NCBI RefSeq assembly: GCF_015706575.1
Contig: NW_024037076.1
Location: 20,526,898-20,590,897, forward strand
Source: Patiria miniata
Lineage: Eukaryota > Echinodermata > Asteroidea > Valvatida > Asterinidae
Direction of reading: 5' to 3'
DNA length: 64,000 bases
Shown in pieces: positions 63,401-64,000 of this stretch. The notes below the pieces were generated by a model that had not been told where the DNA came from, did not search any database, and saw only the letters and a list, made by a program, of their open reading frames with translations. The translations under genes were made by a program, and so were the position numbers. How positions within the stretch are numbered: position 1 is the first letter of the stretch; each line of letters opens with the position of its first letter.

Positions 63401-64000
63401 AGTTTAGGCCTACTCTACTCCCAGCTGCAGATACCCTGGAATTATACGAAGGCATAAAGCTATATGAAAGCTTGTGCTCCACACTGCGAATTTATCAAAC
63501 AAGATTTCTTTAAATTTCCACACTGACATTTCCTGAGTCCGTGAATTTGACATATTATAGTAATCATTTTAATCGTACACTTGGGTTTTAACAATGGAGT
63601 GACAAAGAAATTATCACCTTAATTCGGTTCCCAATTTTGGTTTAGGTTTGGTTTAGTTTGGTTAAAAAACACTGTTAAAGTAGTCTTAGTGAAACTATAA
63701 ACTGGATATGATGATATATAAATAAATAAGTATTATAGTGATATCAAATAAAAGCTTACAACTTGCGTCTCCACAATAACAGATTATCGGAATTGTCTCT
63801 GTTAGAAGATAAAGATTTATGTTGAAGCCAATTTTGCTTAAAATCTTGGTTTTTAGGCTCTTCATTAATGCAAATTTATCTTTTTTAAAGCACTCTTCTA
63901 CAATAATTTTGTTGCAAATACGTGAAATATATATATTTTTGTAATAAATGTATTAAGTTTCCTGAGTTAATTGCAAAATACAAGACCTCCACCCACGCTT
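60440..64000. other. Non-coding region to the window end
   Basis: No recognisable gene. The stretch at 62630-62850 is listed separately. The last kilobase is AT-rich. Confidence 0.5.
62630..62850. repeat. Repeated CCGGGTCA / TGACCCGG palindromes
   Basis: Within 220 bases the motif TTTTCCGGGTCA, its complement, or eroded versions (for example AATGACCCGGAAT, TTTCCCGGTAAAA, TGACCCGAAAAA and GACCAGGAAA) occurs about eight times in both orientations. TTTTCCGGGTCAAAATGACC followed by CGAAAAA (about 62702-62728) is almost a perfect palindrome. It looks like an old inverted-repeat element or a cluster of nuclear-receptor-like half-sites. Confidence 0.45.

Noticed and set aside
1..64000. CRISPR array, bacterial operon, rRNA or prophage
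   Set aside because: No regularly spaced exact repeats, ribosome-binding-site-led frames or rRNA sequence; the DNA is clearly animal.

Overview
The window is eukaryotic nuclear DNA from an animal. It has intron-interrupted coding sequence, long non-coding stretches, a tRNA-derived SINE, LINE-like 3' tails and several non-autonomous DNA transposons (MITEs). The receptor family present and the repeat mix suggest a marine invertebrate deuterostome (a cephalochordate or ambulacrarian), but nothing seen here proves the taxon.

The only coding sequence I can identify firmly is on the minus strand in the first 17 kb. It is three separate, divergent first coding exons of natriuretic-peptide-receptor-type proteins (ANF_receptor ligand-binding fold), at 1916-2654 (A), 12799-13570 (B) and 15632-16406 (C). 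Each starts with a signal peptide and carries the N-terminal part of the extracellular domain. Each ends at a good splice donor in the same phase (phase 1) and at the same aligned place, after a conserved Ala/Ser-Arg. I recognised no exon for the rest of the ectodomain, transmembrane segment, kinase-homology domain or guanylate cyclase domain. None was seen in the 2.06 kb between B and C, in the 10.1 kb between A and B, or in the 1.9 kb to the left of A. The layout therefore resembles tandem alternative first exons feeding a shared tail to the left of the window. Three receptor genes with unrecognised short exons, or a mix of real and broken copies, remain possible.

From 16.4 to 64 kb I see no convincing gene. 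This stretch holds an hAT-type MITE with an 8-bp target duplication (24033-24354) and a second MITE with 20-bp perfect inverted ends (27435-28068). It also holds a long fold-back mariner-like MITE flanked by TA (59932-60437), a small 108-bp inverted-repeat element (57754-57861), a tRNA-derived SINE (about 22080-22352) and a LINE-like tail (about 50890-51284). An unusual array of about 14 degenerate copies of a 20-bp palindrome centred on CGTACGTACG lies at 51370-51678. A telomere-repeat-bearing hairpin lies at 10563-10679, within the receptor region. Several TAATTA-rich, moderately GC-rich stretches (26200-27150, 39050-39560, 42400-43600) look like candidate conserved regulatory DNA in a gene desert. 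The octamers TACATGTA and TAGGCCTA occur far more often than composition predicts.
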